41,892 bases of DNA from JBPOHE01 sp052035915 (GTDB lineage: Bacteria; Pseudomonadota; Gammaproteobacteria; Chromatiales; Chromatiaceae): NCBI GenBank assembly GCA_052035915.1, contig JBPOHE010000108.1:1-41892 (forward strand). Direction: 5' to 3'. Below, piece after piece: positions 24,524 to 32,588 of the stretch. Below the pieces are notes generated by a model. That model was not told the origin of the DNA, ran no database searches, and was given only the letters and a program-made list of their open reading frames with translations. Position numbers and translations under genes: made by a program. Numbering within the stretch: position 1 is the first letter of the stretch; each line of letters opens with the position of its first letter.

Positions 24524-25429
24524 TTAGCCCTCCACTACCTTGGCCACCACCAGACCGCGCCCGGTGGTGGCGTCGCCGCCGATCTGCAACAGCTTGCCGT
24601 TGATCACGTTCTTGATCTTCAACATCACCCCGGCGGCATCGTCCCAATCCTCCTTCCTGCCAGTTCGCGTCTGGCTCGCCAGCATGGGAGCGACCAGGAT
24701 GGATTCCGGCGGCAGGTTCTCGGTGTAGAACAGACCACCGTCCTTGGCGGTACCTGTGCCCGGGTCGATGCGCACGTGTGGCTCCACCAGCATGGCGTTC
24801 TGGGCGAAGTAAGCGAAGTCGGTGTCGGAGAGGACGACGAGGTCAGTCTGGAGCTTGTTGCGGAAGAAGGCGTAGCCGTCGCCTGCTGGCAGGGACTTGG
24901 CAGCGAGGTCGGTGGAGATGGCAGGCAATTCCTGGGCGACATGCGCGATGTATTCAAAGGCTTCCAGATGCAGTTTATCGCCAGACAGCAGCACCGGGTT
25001 GGCCAGCCGGCAATGGCCCACGCCAATTTCGGGCAGCGCCGGCCAGTTAACCTGGATGCCGATCAGTCCCAACAGCCGCTGCGCGCGGGAAATCGCCTGC
25101 GGGCAGGTGGCATAGACATAACCGCCCTTGAGACTGCGCACCGGCAGGGCGACGAGTTGGGCGTCCCCGAAGCTGAGGGCGCCGGCGTGCAATTCGCTCG
25201 ACTCGGCATCCGGTCCGAACAAGCGATCGATGAGCTTTTCATCGCCGCCGATGGCGGTGAATCCATGCCGCACCGCTCCCTTGATACCCGAGCCGGCAAA
25301 GCAAGGGTGGCCCGTGTGGCGTTCGCGCTGGATGGGGTTGTCGATCACTCCTACGGCCTGGCCCGCGCCCATGTGGACGGGGCTGACGGCATAGAGGAAG
25401 AGGGCGGCGTGCTTTTGCTTTTCGAACAT
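24524..25429 (-). CDS. cmr4: Cmr4, type III-B backbone and target-RNA cleavage subunit
   Basis: 301 residues. HAALFLYAVSPVHMGAGQAVGVIDNPIQRERHTGHPCFAGSGIKGAVRH is diagnostic; the Asp in GVIDNPIQ (residue 30) corresponds to the catalytic Asp that cuts target RNA every 6 nt. The C-terminal LLQIGGDATTGRGLV is the Gly-rich RAMP loop. A GGGAG box precedes the ATG at 25429. The frame is open much further upstream, but that region belongs to the RhuM-Fic gene in another frame. The catalytic Asp is kept even though cmr1 and half of cas10 are missing from the set. Confidence 0.96.
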   Translation of the reverse strand: MFEKQKHAALFLYAVSPVHMGAGQAVGVIDNPIQRERHTGHPCFAGSGIKGAVRHGFTAIGGDEKLIDRLFGPDAESSELHAGALSFGDAQLVALPVRSLKGGYVYATCPQAISRAQRLLGLIGIQVNWPALPEIGVGHCRLANPVLLSGDKLHLEAFEYIAHVAQELPAISTDLAAKSLPAGDGYAFFRNKLQTDLVVLSDTDFAYFAQNAMLVEPHVRIDPGTGTAKDGGLFYTENLPPESILVAPMLASQTRTGRKEDWDDAAGVMLKIKNVINGKLLQIGGDATTGRGLVVAKVVEG

Positions 25430-25443
25430 GGTGGTGTCTCCCT

Positions 25444-26421
25444 TCAGGAATTGGGCTCGCTGGCGACCAGCAGGTTGACGACGAGGCGGATCATCAGATC
25501 CTTGTTTTGCGGCGCGCTCTCGGCCACCAGCAAGGCCAGGGCGGTGAGCGCATTGGCGCCGAGGTTCATGGGCATGCCTTCCTGGTTGAGATAAAGCAGG
25601 AAGAGAAAGGAACCGATGCGCTTGTTGCCGTCGGAAAACGGGGGGTCCTTGATGACGAAATAGAGCAGGTGGGCGGCCTTTTCCTCGCGCGTCTTGTAAA
25701 GCGGCTGGCCGAACATGGTCTGCTCGATGTTGCCGAGGATGCCCTGCATGGCGTCGCTGCGTTCCCGGCCGAACAGGTCTGCGGCCTCGCCGCGGGCGAG
25801 CAAGGCGGCCTTCAGTTCGTCGATTGCGGCGCGGGCGGTGGCGTAGTCCAGCACATCGCGCGCGGGACGGCAGGTGGCGGGCAGACTCAGGCCGTCCTCG
25901 TCGTATTGCAGCAGCAGCCGCCATGTCTTGGCATAGCCGACAATGAGGGCGATGACCTCGCGTCCGGCGTCGCTGATCAGTTCCTGGTTGGCCAGGGTGC
26001 GGGCCAGCAGGTCGATGGCCTGTTGCGCCTCGGCCAGACCGCGTTCGGTCAGGCGAGCGGCATTGAGGCTGTAACCCTGGGTCAGGTGTTCGCGCAGCAC
26101 GCGGGTGGCCCATTGGCGGAAACGCACGCCACGATTCGAGTTGACCCGGTAGCCGACGGAAATGATGGCGTCGAGGTTGTAGTGTTTGACACGTCGGCTG
26201 ACCTGTCGAGAACCCTCGGTTTGAACCACCGAGAAATCCTCGGTAGTTGCCGATTCCTCCAGTTCTTCATCCATGAAGATGTTTTTCAGATGCAGGCCGA
26301 TGTTGTCGGTGGACGAGTCAAACAAATCCGCCATCTGACGCTGGGTAAGCCAGACGGTCTCGCCTTCCAGACGCACGGAGATGTTCTTGTCCGGCGCTTC
26401 ATAGATCAGCAGTTCACTCAT
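25444..26421 (-). CDS. RhuM-Fic protein with altered Fic catalytic motif
   Basis: 325 residues. Residues 1-~120 are a RhuM/virulence-type domain (VWLTQRQMADLFDSSTDNIGLHLKNIF, SRRVKHYNLDAIISVGYRVNS, RGVRFRQWATRVLREHL). The C-terminal part is a Fic/DOC fold (EQTMFGQPLYKTREEKAAHLLYFVIKD, then PFSDGNKRIGSFLFLLYL). The Fic motif should read HPFxDGNKR, but the codon at 260 is CCC (Pro), not a His codon; a single A-to-C change would explain it. AMPylation is therefore doubtful. GGGGGAG precedes the ATG. It lies between cmr3 (10-base gap) and cmr4 (14-base gap), same strand, clearly in the operon. Confidence 0.92.
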   Translation of the reverse strand: MSELLIYEAPDKNISVRLEGETVWLTQRQMADLFDSSTDNIGLHLKNIFMDEELEESATTEDFSVVQTEGSRQVSRRVKHYNLDAIISVGYRVNSNRGVRFRQWATRVLREHLTQGYSLNAARLTERGLAEAQQAIDLLARTLANQELISDAGREVIALIVGYAKTWRLLLQYDEDGLSLPATCRPARDVLDYATARAAIDELKAALLARGEAADLFGRERSDAMQGILGNIEQTMFGQPLYKTREEKAAHLLYFVIKDPPFSDGNKRIGSFLFLLYLNQEGMPMNLGANALTALALLVAESAPQNKDLMIRLVVNLLVASEPNS

Positions 26422-26431
26422 GCTCCCCCCT

Positions 26432-27625
26432 TCATTTCCACGTCGCCAGCCAAACCCGGTTGAAACCTTCGGCGCGACGGGCGGCATCTTCGCAGGGATC
26501 GCTCCACAAACCTTGATCGGCAAGCTTGCGCAGGGCCTCTGGCGTAGCCTCCAGTTGGTCCAGCCAATAGACGCTGCCGGTGGGGGCGGCGCGCTGGGCG
26601 GGCTTGGGTTGCCCCTTTCCGTTCAAGGCTGCCAAGTCCCAGTCGGAGATGACTTCGGCGCGGGGCACGGCGGCGCAGACCAGGCGGCCTTTGACGCCGT
26701 GCAGGTCGAAATGATGACTGCCGTCGGCCTGCTGGGTGATGCCGGTCGGCACCCAGCCGCCAGTGAACAGACCGGGTGTGGCGAGGACCATTCGGCACCG
26801 GCCAGTGCGGGCGATGGCGTCGAAATTCGCCTCGGGCAGGGTCGCCGTGGCGGTACGGATGGCCGCCGCGCGGCCATCGCCGCCCAGGCGCACGGAGCCG
26901 TCCGCGGGCGGCACGGCACCGGTGATGGCGGCGAGAAAGCCCACGCCGGGCCGCATCGCCACCGCCTGCACCGAGAACAGCCGGCCATCGGCCGCGCGGC
27001 GGGTGGCCGCGTCCAGGCCGACACCGACGCGGTGGTCGAACGCCCAAAGTTCGGAGGACCGGACCATATCGGCGGCTGTCGGCGTGTCGCCCGCCAGGTA
27101 TTTGCGCCAGCCGGATTCCGCCAGCCACCAGCCACTCGCCGGTTTGCTCCGCTTGGTTTCGGCCAGCACGGGCAAGAGGGGCAAGGGGGCAGAGCTTTGG
27201 ATTCCATCGCCCCCCGGCTGTTTTCTCCCCTCTCCCCCCGGGAGAGGGGCGGGGGTGAGGGAAATCGGGCTGAGGGCGAGCACCGTGATCTTGCCGCTGG
27301 CGTCCTCCCCAATCACCAGATCGGACGGCGGCTGCATCAGTGCCTCCACCCTACCATCGGCGCGGCGTCGGGCGAGGTGGAAGTCTGCGACGGCAAAGCT
27401 GCCGGGGGTTTGCGGCGTGCCCAGCGTCGGATGAATGATCTCGCCGCGGGCGAAGGCCGCCAAGTCCACACCGTCATCCGCCAGCATCCGCGAGCGGATC
27501 GCCCCCGCCGCCACCGAGGGCCAGGGCGGGACCAGGGATTCGCCGTAACTGCCGGGGTCGCCGAACAGCTTGTTGCCGCGCAGAAAGAGCACGTCCAAGG
27601 GTTCGAGAAAACGATAATGTGTCAC
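26432..27625 (-). CDS. cmr3: Cmr3, type III-B crRNA-handle-binding RAMP
   Basis: 397 residues from a GTG at 27625 (MTHYRFLEPLDVLFLRGNKLFG), a typical Cmr3 start. Further blocks: ESLVPPWPSVAAGAIRSRML, GFLAAITG, LATPGLFTGGWVP. Cmr3 binds the 5' handle of crRNA next to Cas10. The GTG overlaps the hepT stop (GTGA), coupling it to that toxin gene. Residues ~128-141 (LTPAPLPGGEGRK) come from an in-frame REP-like palindrome, which makes this region longer than usual. A longer in-frame frame upstream overlaps hepT and is ignored. Confidence 0.94.
   Translation of the reverse strand: MTHYRFLEPLDVLFLRGNKLFGDPGSYGESLVPPWPSVAAGAIRSRMLADDGVDLAAFARGEIIHPTLGTPQTPGSFAVADFHLARRRADGRVEALMQPPSDLVIGEDASGKITVLALSPISLTPAPLPGGEGRKQPGGDGIQSSAPLPLLPVLAETKRSKPASGWWLAESGWRKYLAGDTPTAADMVRSSELWAFDHRVGVGLDAATRRAADGRLFSVQAVAMRPGVGFLAAITGAVPPADGSVRLGGDGRAAAIRTATATLPEANFDAIARTGRCRMVLATPGLFTGGWVPTGITQQADGSHHFDLHGVKGRLVCAAVPRAEVISDWDLAALNGKGQPKPAQRAAPTGSVYWLDQLEATPEALRKLADQGLWSDPCEDAARRAEGFNRVWLATWK
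27226..27262. repeat. REP-like palindrome inserted in frame in cmr3
   Basis: CCCCTCTCCC-CCC-GGGAGAGGGG followed by CGGGGGTGAGGG. It encodes LTPAPLPGGEGRK without breaking the frame. Confidence 0.75.
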
Positions 27626-27987
27626 TCTGTACTCCTTCCATCTTCCAGGGTCTGGCGTAAGCGAGCGATCGCCTCCGCCAAACCGGGCAAATCTTGTTCT
27701 ACCACGCTCCAAACCACATCGAGATCCAAGCCGAGATAGCCATGGGTAAGAACATTGCGGAAGCCGCTGATTGCTCGCCAAGGAATCTCCGGCTCAGCGC
27801 CTTTGAGGGCATCGCTCAAACGCTGAGTGGATTCGGTAAGGGTTTGCAGATTGCGCACCACGGCGTCCTGAACCAGACGCGAGCCAAGAAAGACCGATCG
27901 TTTGCCATGGGTGTATTCCCGGATGCGGTCGAGACAGTCTTGAACATGGGCGAGCAGCAGCCGGTCGGCGTCCAGGCCCGGTTTCAT
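27622..27987 (-). CDS. HepT-like HEPN toxin
   Basis: 121 residues, all-helical DUF86/HepT fold. The HEPN RNase signature R-x4-H-x-Y is present in FRNVLTHGYLGLD. Start and stop both overlap neighbours (ATGA with mnt, GTGA with cmr3). HepT toxins cut RNA and are neutralised by a partner nucleotidyltransferase that AMPylates the Tyr of this motif. Its coupling to cmr3 is the clearest case of a toxin locked into the cas operon. Confidence 0.92.
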   Translation of the reverse strand: MKPGLDADRLLLAHVQDCLDRIREYTHGKRSVFLGSRLVQDAVVRNLQTLTESTQRLSDALKGAEPEIPWRAISGFRNVLTHGYLGLDLDVVWSVVEQDLPGLAEAIARLRQTLEDGRSTE

Positions 27988-28268
27988 AAGGGTTCAGCCT
28001 CCCGCAAGACCTGCTCGCGTAGCGCCGGGTGTAGCCCCGCCTCGGTGACCAGGTCCACCTTACGCCGCATGAGCTCTTGAACGTCCAGGAGCAGACCGCC
28101 CAGCGCGAGTCCGCTCTTGCCTGCGGGCAGCGAAACCAGAAGATCAATGTCGCTGTCCGCGTCCGCGTCGTCCCGTGCCATCGAACCGAACACACGAATG
28201 TTCTCGATGCCATAACGCGCGGCCAAGGCTCGGATCTGAGAACGATGTTGCTCAATCAACGGATGCAT
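27984..28268 (-). CDS. MNT minimal nucleotidyltransferase antitoxin
   Basis: 94 residues from the ATG at 28268, which is preceded by GAGGGGG; an upstream TTG (28286) is less likely. VFGSMARDDADADSDIDLLVSLP contains GSxxR and DxD, the active-site motif of MntA-type nucleotidyltransferases. It should AMPylate and silence the adjacent HepT toxin. It starts 14 bases after the truncated cas10 stop, on the same strand. Confidence 0.93.
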   Translation of the reverse strand: MHPLIEQHRSQIRALAARYGIENIRVFGSMARDDADADSDIDLLVSLPAGKSGLALGGLLLDVQELMRRKVDLVTEAGLHPALREQVLREAEPL

Positions 28269-28282
28269 GGCGATTTTCCCCC

Positions 28283-29506
28283 TCAATCAGCGCCCGCACG
28301 GGTTTCACGGGCCAGGAATTCGGCTACGGTGAGGAAGTTTTGCAGCCAGACAAGTCCGTCCTTGGGTTGCTTGGCGGTCAGCTCAGCCAAACGCTTGGCC
28401 AGGCCGGGCGCCTGGGCCTTGGCCGCGCCGTCCGATTGCCGGGCGAGCTGGTAGGCCAGCAGGCTTTCCAGCATCTCGGGCTTACCCTTGGGGTCGGGCA
28501 GGTCCTTGAGCCATTCCAGGCTGTGGTACACGGCGCGGCGGGAAGTGCCCTCGTCCCGCAGGAAGGCCATCAGTTCGTCCAGCAGCGGGACGGCGTCCCA
28601 CTTGTCGGTCAGCCGCAATGCCCCGCCGGAACGCTTGATGACGGTGATGGAGAAGGCATCCCGCCCGCCTTCGGTCTTGGCCCGCTTTTCCGCCGTCCGT
28701 AATTCGCGCATCACGGCGGACAACGGCGCCTGATGGTGGGCGATGACGGCGCCGGTGGAGGCGGTGGCGTGCTCGCCCATCATGCGCATGAGGCGCAAGC
28801 CTTTGTCGGTCTTGAGGGCTGCGAAACCGTTTTGCAGGGTCAGACCCTGCCAGACGCCGCCTTCGTGGTCGGGGTCATGGCCGGCATAGGCCTGACGCAG
28901 CCGCTGCATGGTGGGCAGCAGGTCGGCCACGGGCAGCATGGCCAGCACGTCGTCGCCGCCGGCGTAGATCACCCGACCCAAGTGTTCCTCTTCCACCACA
29001 TGGCGCACCAGGGTTTGCGAGAAATCGTTGAGCGCGCCGGAAATGGCCAGGTGCCGGTTGGGCGAGACGGGACGGTTCTGGTCGCCGTATCGCTTGATCA
29101 TCGGCTGCCGTGCGGCGTGCTGGTCGAAACCTTTTTGCACATCGGGATGGAAGCTCTTGCGGTAAGCGATGGCACAGCTGGTCTTGTCATCGCCGGAGAG
29201 GATGGCCCCCATGCGGTCGCCATCCATCATCAACAGGGCGTAGTAGGTTTCGAGCCGGATGGTTTTCTCCCCTCTCCCGCCGGGAGAGGGGCTAGGGGTG
29301 AGGGCGTTGGCCAGGGTCGCCCGTACCTGGCGGCGGATCTCCGCCGCTTCGTTCTCTGGAAAATCCTCTTCATTGGTCAATTCCAGAAGACCTGGCAGGT
29401 GCTTGGCATCATCCAGCGCCTTGGGGTTGGTGCCACGGCGGCGCATTAGGCGGCGCGGCAGGGCAACGGGGTCCGCCCCGGCGGTCTCCAGCCGCCCCAT
29501 GTCCAT
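28283..29506 (-). CDS. cmr2: Truncated Cas10/Cmr2: C-terminal palm with GGDD only
   Basis: 407 residues; a full Cmr2 usually has about 550-1000. The retained part has the DGDRMGAILSG metal site and GGDD in RVIYAGGDDVLAMLP, plus the C-terminal helical domain. The HD nuclease domain, first palm and most of the zinc region are absent. The first residues MDMGRLE belong to the duplicated cad1 fragment, in the same frame, so the gene is a fusion of a CARF 5' end to a broken cas10. The original start codon is lost; the ATG at 29506 is the first usable one, with only an incidental GAGG near it. An in-frame REP-like insert encodes LTPSPSPGGRGEK. It may be a pseudogene or a shortened cyclase-only subunit. 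Confidence 0.85.
   Translation of the reverse strand: MDMGRLETAGADPVALPRRLMRRRGTNPKALDDAKHLPGLLELTNEEDFPENEAAEIRRQVRATLANALTPSPSPGGRGEKTIRLETYYALLMMDGDRMGAILSGDDKTSCAIAYRKSFHPDVQKGFDQHAARQPMIKRYGDQNRPVSPNRHLAISGALNDFSQTLVRHVVEEEHLGRVIYAGGDDVLAMLPVADLLPTMQRLRQAYAGHDPDHEGGVWQGLTLQNGFAALKTDKGLRLMRMMGEHATASTGAVIAHHQAPLSAVMRELRTAEKRAKTEGGRDAFSITVIKRSGGALRLTDKWDAVPLLDELMAFLRDEGTSRRAVYHSLEWLKDLPDPKGKPEMLESLLAYQLARQSDGAAKAQAPGLAKRLAELTAKQPKDGLVWLQNFLTVAEFLARETRAGAD
29267..29304. repeat. REP-like palindrome inserted in frame in truncated cas10
   Basis: CCCCTCTCCC-GCC-GGGAGAGGGG followed by CTAGGGGTGAGGG. It encodes LTPSPSPGGRGEK without breaking the frame. Confidence 0.75.
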
Positions 29507-29688
29507 CGCCTCGGTGGTGACGACCCAGATAGCGTCGACCGGCTCGATGCCCTGTTGCTCGCGCAGGGATAGGATCTCGCTACGACTGGCGCTGTGGGCG
29601 TATACATCCAGAGCGGCTGGATTGGTGAAGCCATACAGCTCGGGGACGATGGACCAGGAGGTGCCCAGGGTGGTGAGGAGGAAGTTCA
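29486..29688 (-). pseudogene. Duplicated 5' fragment of cad1 (CARF N-terminus), start codon lost
   Basis: 203 bp matching 19855-20057 with five mismatches. It encodes residues 1-68 of the Cad1 CARF domain, but the ATG is changed to CTG (CTG-AAC-TTC) and no ATG, GTG or TTG occurs upstream within the fragment. It runs in frame into the truncated cas10 at 28283-29506. The junction marks where cmr1 and the cas10 front half are missing. Confidence 0.92.
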
Positions 29689-29727
29689 GGGGGGAATTCC
29701 TTTCTCGTAGCTGGATGGAAACCGGAT

Positions 29728-30900
29728 TCAGCTCGGCTTGCCGATGAGTTGGGTCAGCAGGCTTTTTAGCGTGTTGCGGAGATCGGTTTCAGTCGCCATG
29801 GCCTTCTCGATTTGTGTGTTGAAAGGCCGCACCCCGTGGGCTAGGGCATTGCGTAAGTTATTCAAGGTCTTGAAGCCATCCTGACTGTGTTTGAGTTCCT
29901 CGCGCACGCCGTCTCGCCGTTCGTAATCGCTGGGGTTGCCATCACGACGGATGACTTCCCGGGTGATCACGGCTTCGAGACCATAGATCGCTGCCCGCAC
30001 ATAGTCCCCCTGCCCGAGATATTGCCAAGCAAGGGATTTTTCCCAAGCCGCCCGGTCGGCTCCCCGATACCAACGGACACGCCGGTCGAGCTGGTCGCGG
30101 AACAGCTCAGCCGCCGGGTCTTGTTGCGGAAAACGGTCCTCCCTTCCTGACCAGGAAGTGAGCGTTTTCTGCGCCTTCACTGGGTTGCTGCTGCGCTCGA
30201 AGAAAGCCGCTCGCTGAAGCAATTCCCCCGCCGAGCCGAGCAGCGGAGCGAAGGCGCCATAGTCGCCGTCCTTGTCGTAGGTATGCAGCGCCTGCAACCA
30301 GTCGGCGATACGCAGCAATCCCACCAGATTATGCACCGGCGCGGCGCCCGTATCTGGGTCGTAGGCGCCGTACCAGATGCCTTGGATCTCCGCTTGTCGC
30401 ACCGAGCGCAGGTAAAAGGCCGCCAACAGGGCCAACATGGGCAGATGGCGGAAGCCGTGGGTGACGTCGATATGGACCTGAGCTTGGCTTTCGACTTGCC
30501 GGGCCATCACCGCCAACAGATCGACCTGTTCTTGCTGGTTGCGGCAATAGGGGATGAGTTCGAGCCGCACCTCACAGCCCAGTCGTTCGGCGAGCAGCGG
30601 CGCCAGAGGGTTAAGACACTCCGCCGTGACGCTCTTATTCTCCGTGGTCTCGCCCAGGTCAAGTCGCGCCTCCTCCTCCGCCTCCCCAAAAGCCAGATCG
30701 CCCTCGAACAGGTGGTCCCACATGCTGCCGGCGGTACCCATGATCACCAGACGATCCGGCTTGAGACGCTGCTGCAAGGCCCAGCCAAAAAAGGCCAGTG
30801 GTTCGGTTGAGCCATCATCGAATTGGTAACTCGTCTGGCGATAGCGGCCTTTTTCTGACTTGGGAACGCGACCGAGGAAAGTAAGGAGGGTGGTAGTCAT
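29728..30900 (-). CDS. csx1: Csx1-family CARF-HEPN RNase (DxTHG motif)
   Basis: 390 residues. The N-terminal CARF domain begins TTLLTFLGRVPKSEKGRYRQTSY and contains HIDVTHGFRHLPMLALLA (DxTHG motif, ~143-158). The C-terminal HEPN domain has LRNALAHGVRPF with the R-x4-H ribonuclease motif. Such proteins bind cyclic oligoadenylate and cut RNA non-specifically. The start ATG is 14 bases after the csm5 stop, so it is transcribed with the III-A genes. It is also adjacent to the truncated cas10. Confidence 0.94.
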   Translation of the reverse strand: MTTTLLTFLGRVPKSEKGRYRQTSYQFDDGSTEPLAFFGWALQQRLKPDRLVIMGTAGSMWDHLFEGDLAFGEAEEEARLDLGETTENKSVTAECLNPLAPLLAERLGCEVRLELIPYCRNQQEQVDLLAVMARQVESQAQVHIDVTHGFRHLPMLALLAAFYLRSVRQAEIQGIWYGAYDPDTGAAPVHNLVGLLRIADWLQALHTYDKDGDYGAFAPLLGSAGELLQRAAFFERSSNPVKAQKTLTSWSGREDRFPQQDPAAELFRDQLDRRVRWYRGADRAAWEKSLAWQYLGQGDYVRAAIYGLEAVITREVIRRDGNPSDYERRDGVREELKHSQDGFKTLNNLRNALAHGVRPFNTQIEKAMATETDLRNTLKSLLTQLIGKPS

Positions 30901-30914
30901 GGGGCAGAGTTCCG

Positions 30915-32588
30915 TTATTGGACAATGGCTTCAATTTTGCCGCGGCGCTTTTTCTGATCACCGTCGAGAAACTTGTTGATCTCCCGAAGCAGGCCGACCA
31001 GCTCGGTGCGTGTCGACGCCGGCCAGGATTTGGCTTCTTCCGCGACGGAGTTGAAACGTTGTCCCAAGGCTTCGCCCGGATTGCGGCGGTTGAGTCCTTT
31101 GGCCTCGGCGAACAGGTCGCGCAAGGCTTGGATGGCCCGGTCCTCGTCGCTCATGGCCGCTTGCTTGGCTTCTTGGTCGGCTCGCTCGCGGGCTTCTCGT
31201 TCCGCCGCCTCACGCCGCGCCCGCTCCTCGGCCTGACGGCGTTCGGTCTCGACGCGTAACGCCCGCACCCGGGCGTCGCTTCGGTGCCCCCAAGCGCTTG
31301 CCTCGGGATTAAAGCTGGCGGAAAGGTTTTTGGCTTGCGGGTCTTCCGTCAGGTCTTGTTCCAGCGGGCACCACTCCACCAGCAACCAGCCGAAGGGCAA
31401 CAATCCTTTTTCGGCCTGGATCTCGGGGGCGGCGAGCCACCAGGTTTTGCTCTCGGACTGGAAGGAAAATCGCTGTTTGCCGGTAGCTGGGTCCTTCCCT
31501 TCCAAGATCTTGATGTTGTTGTTGCGCACCCCCTCCAGGGTCACCGACTCCGCCCCGCTGTGGCGACCCACCCGCAGCAGAAAGGCCCGGTTCCCTTTCA
31601 GCTTGCTGTCGAAGCTGGCGAGCAAGCTGTCCACCGCCTGACTCCAGGCGCCGTCCAGATAGCCCCGCCCGCGCAGTTGTTGGATCTCGATGTCGAAGCG
31701 CCGACGGTAGAAACGATTGCAGGCGGTAGCAATCTCCTGCATGGTCCAACGCAGATTTTCTTGCGGCAGCTTAGGGCTACGGAGCGGACATGGATCCTGG
31801 CGCAGCAATTCCCCCTCGAAGGCCCGGTAGCGGAGGGGAGGGACGCATTCGAGCACTTGGCGGAGGTTTTGGCTTTCGGCTTGGGAGCGAACTATTTTCC
31901 CGTCCTTTAGAACGGGCTGCTTCTTGCGATTGACGGCAAAGCGCACCTCAGCGCCGTAGGGTCCGGACTCCGCTCGATAAGGAGCGTCTTTGAGCTGGAT
32001 GAGGCGCATGGGGTCAAGTTCCAGCGCCATCTCATGTGGGTTGTTCGGGTTTTGATAGCGAAACAGGCGCTTTTGCAGATCCTGGTTTTTTTCCTGGGGA
32101 TATTGGAGCGGTCGACCTTCATTGACCTGGTCCAACAACGCAGTGCGCATCGCCCCCTTGAGGCTGGAACCCAGCAGAATCGGCTCGCGGCTGATAGGGT
32201 TGCCGGCGGTACGCTCGATCTCCAACTGATTGACGATGTGGCGTCCAGACTGCTCTGCCTGGGCCACTTTCCCCACTCGATCGCCGTAGTTTTTGGCCAC
32301 CGCCGGCAATACCGGCATCCGGTGGGTGGCGGCGGGGATCAGGGCCTCCCGGTTGCGGTAAAAAAAGGCTTGCACCTGGAGCAACAGATCAGCCCCTTTG
32401 GCCTTATCGACAAGCTGCGCCAACTTGGTCCGTTCCGCCTCCGGCAATGCCTCGGCAACGCTCAGGGGATCGAATTCATAGAGGCTGTCGTTGTCGATCA
32501 CATAGTTGGTGGGATCGTACTCATTGCCGCTGCCGATGTGCACTGGACCGAGGGTGGTGAACAACAACCGATAGGCTTGCAGGCTCAT
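30915..32588 (-). CDS. csm5: Csm5, type III-A RAMP with coiled-coil C-terminal extension
   Basis: 557 residues. YRLLFTTLGPVHIGSGNEYDPTNYVIDNDSLYEFDP, GNPISREPILLGSSLKGAMRTAL and LLPFGWLLVEW are Csm5 blocks. Residues ~445-490 form a charged coiled coil (RRQAEERARREAAEREARERADQ), followed by a short helical domain; this tail resembles the one on Cmr6 here and is longer than in standard Csm5. Csm5 caps the 3' end of the crRNA. Its ATG overlaps the csm4 stop. Confidence 0.94.
   Translation of the reverse strand: MSLQAYRLLFTTLGPVHIGSGNEYDPTNYVIDNDSLYEFDPLSVAEALPEAERTKLAQLVDKAKGADLLLQVQAFFYRNREALIPAATHRMPVLPAVAKNYGDRVGKVAQAEQSGRHIVNQLEIERTAGNPISREPILLGSSLKGAMRTALLDQVNEGRPLQYPQEKNQDLQKRLFRYQNPNNPHEMALELDPMRLIQLKDAPYRAESGPYGAEVRFAVNRKKQPVLKDGKIVRSQAESQNLRQVLECVPPLRYRAFEGELLRQDPCPLRSPKLPQENLRWTMQEIATACNRFYRRRFDIEIQQLRGRGYLDGAWSQAVDSLLASFDSKLKGNRAFLLRVGRHSGAESVTLEGVRNNNIKILEGKDPATGKQRFSFQSESKTWWLAAPEIQAEKGLLPFGWLLVEWCPLEQDLTEDPQAKNLSASFNPEASAWGHRSDARVRALRVETERRQAEERARREAAEREARERADQEAKQAAMSDEDRAIQALRDLFAEAKGLNRRNPGEALGQRFNSVAEEAKSWPASTRTELVGLLREINKFLDGDQKKRRGKIEAIVQ

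Noticed and set aside
28283..29506. A second complete Cas10
   Set aside because: Length is too short and the HD and first palm domains are absent; the start derives from cad1.
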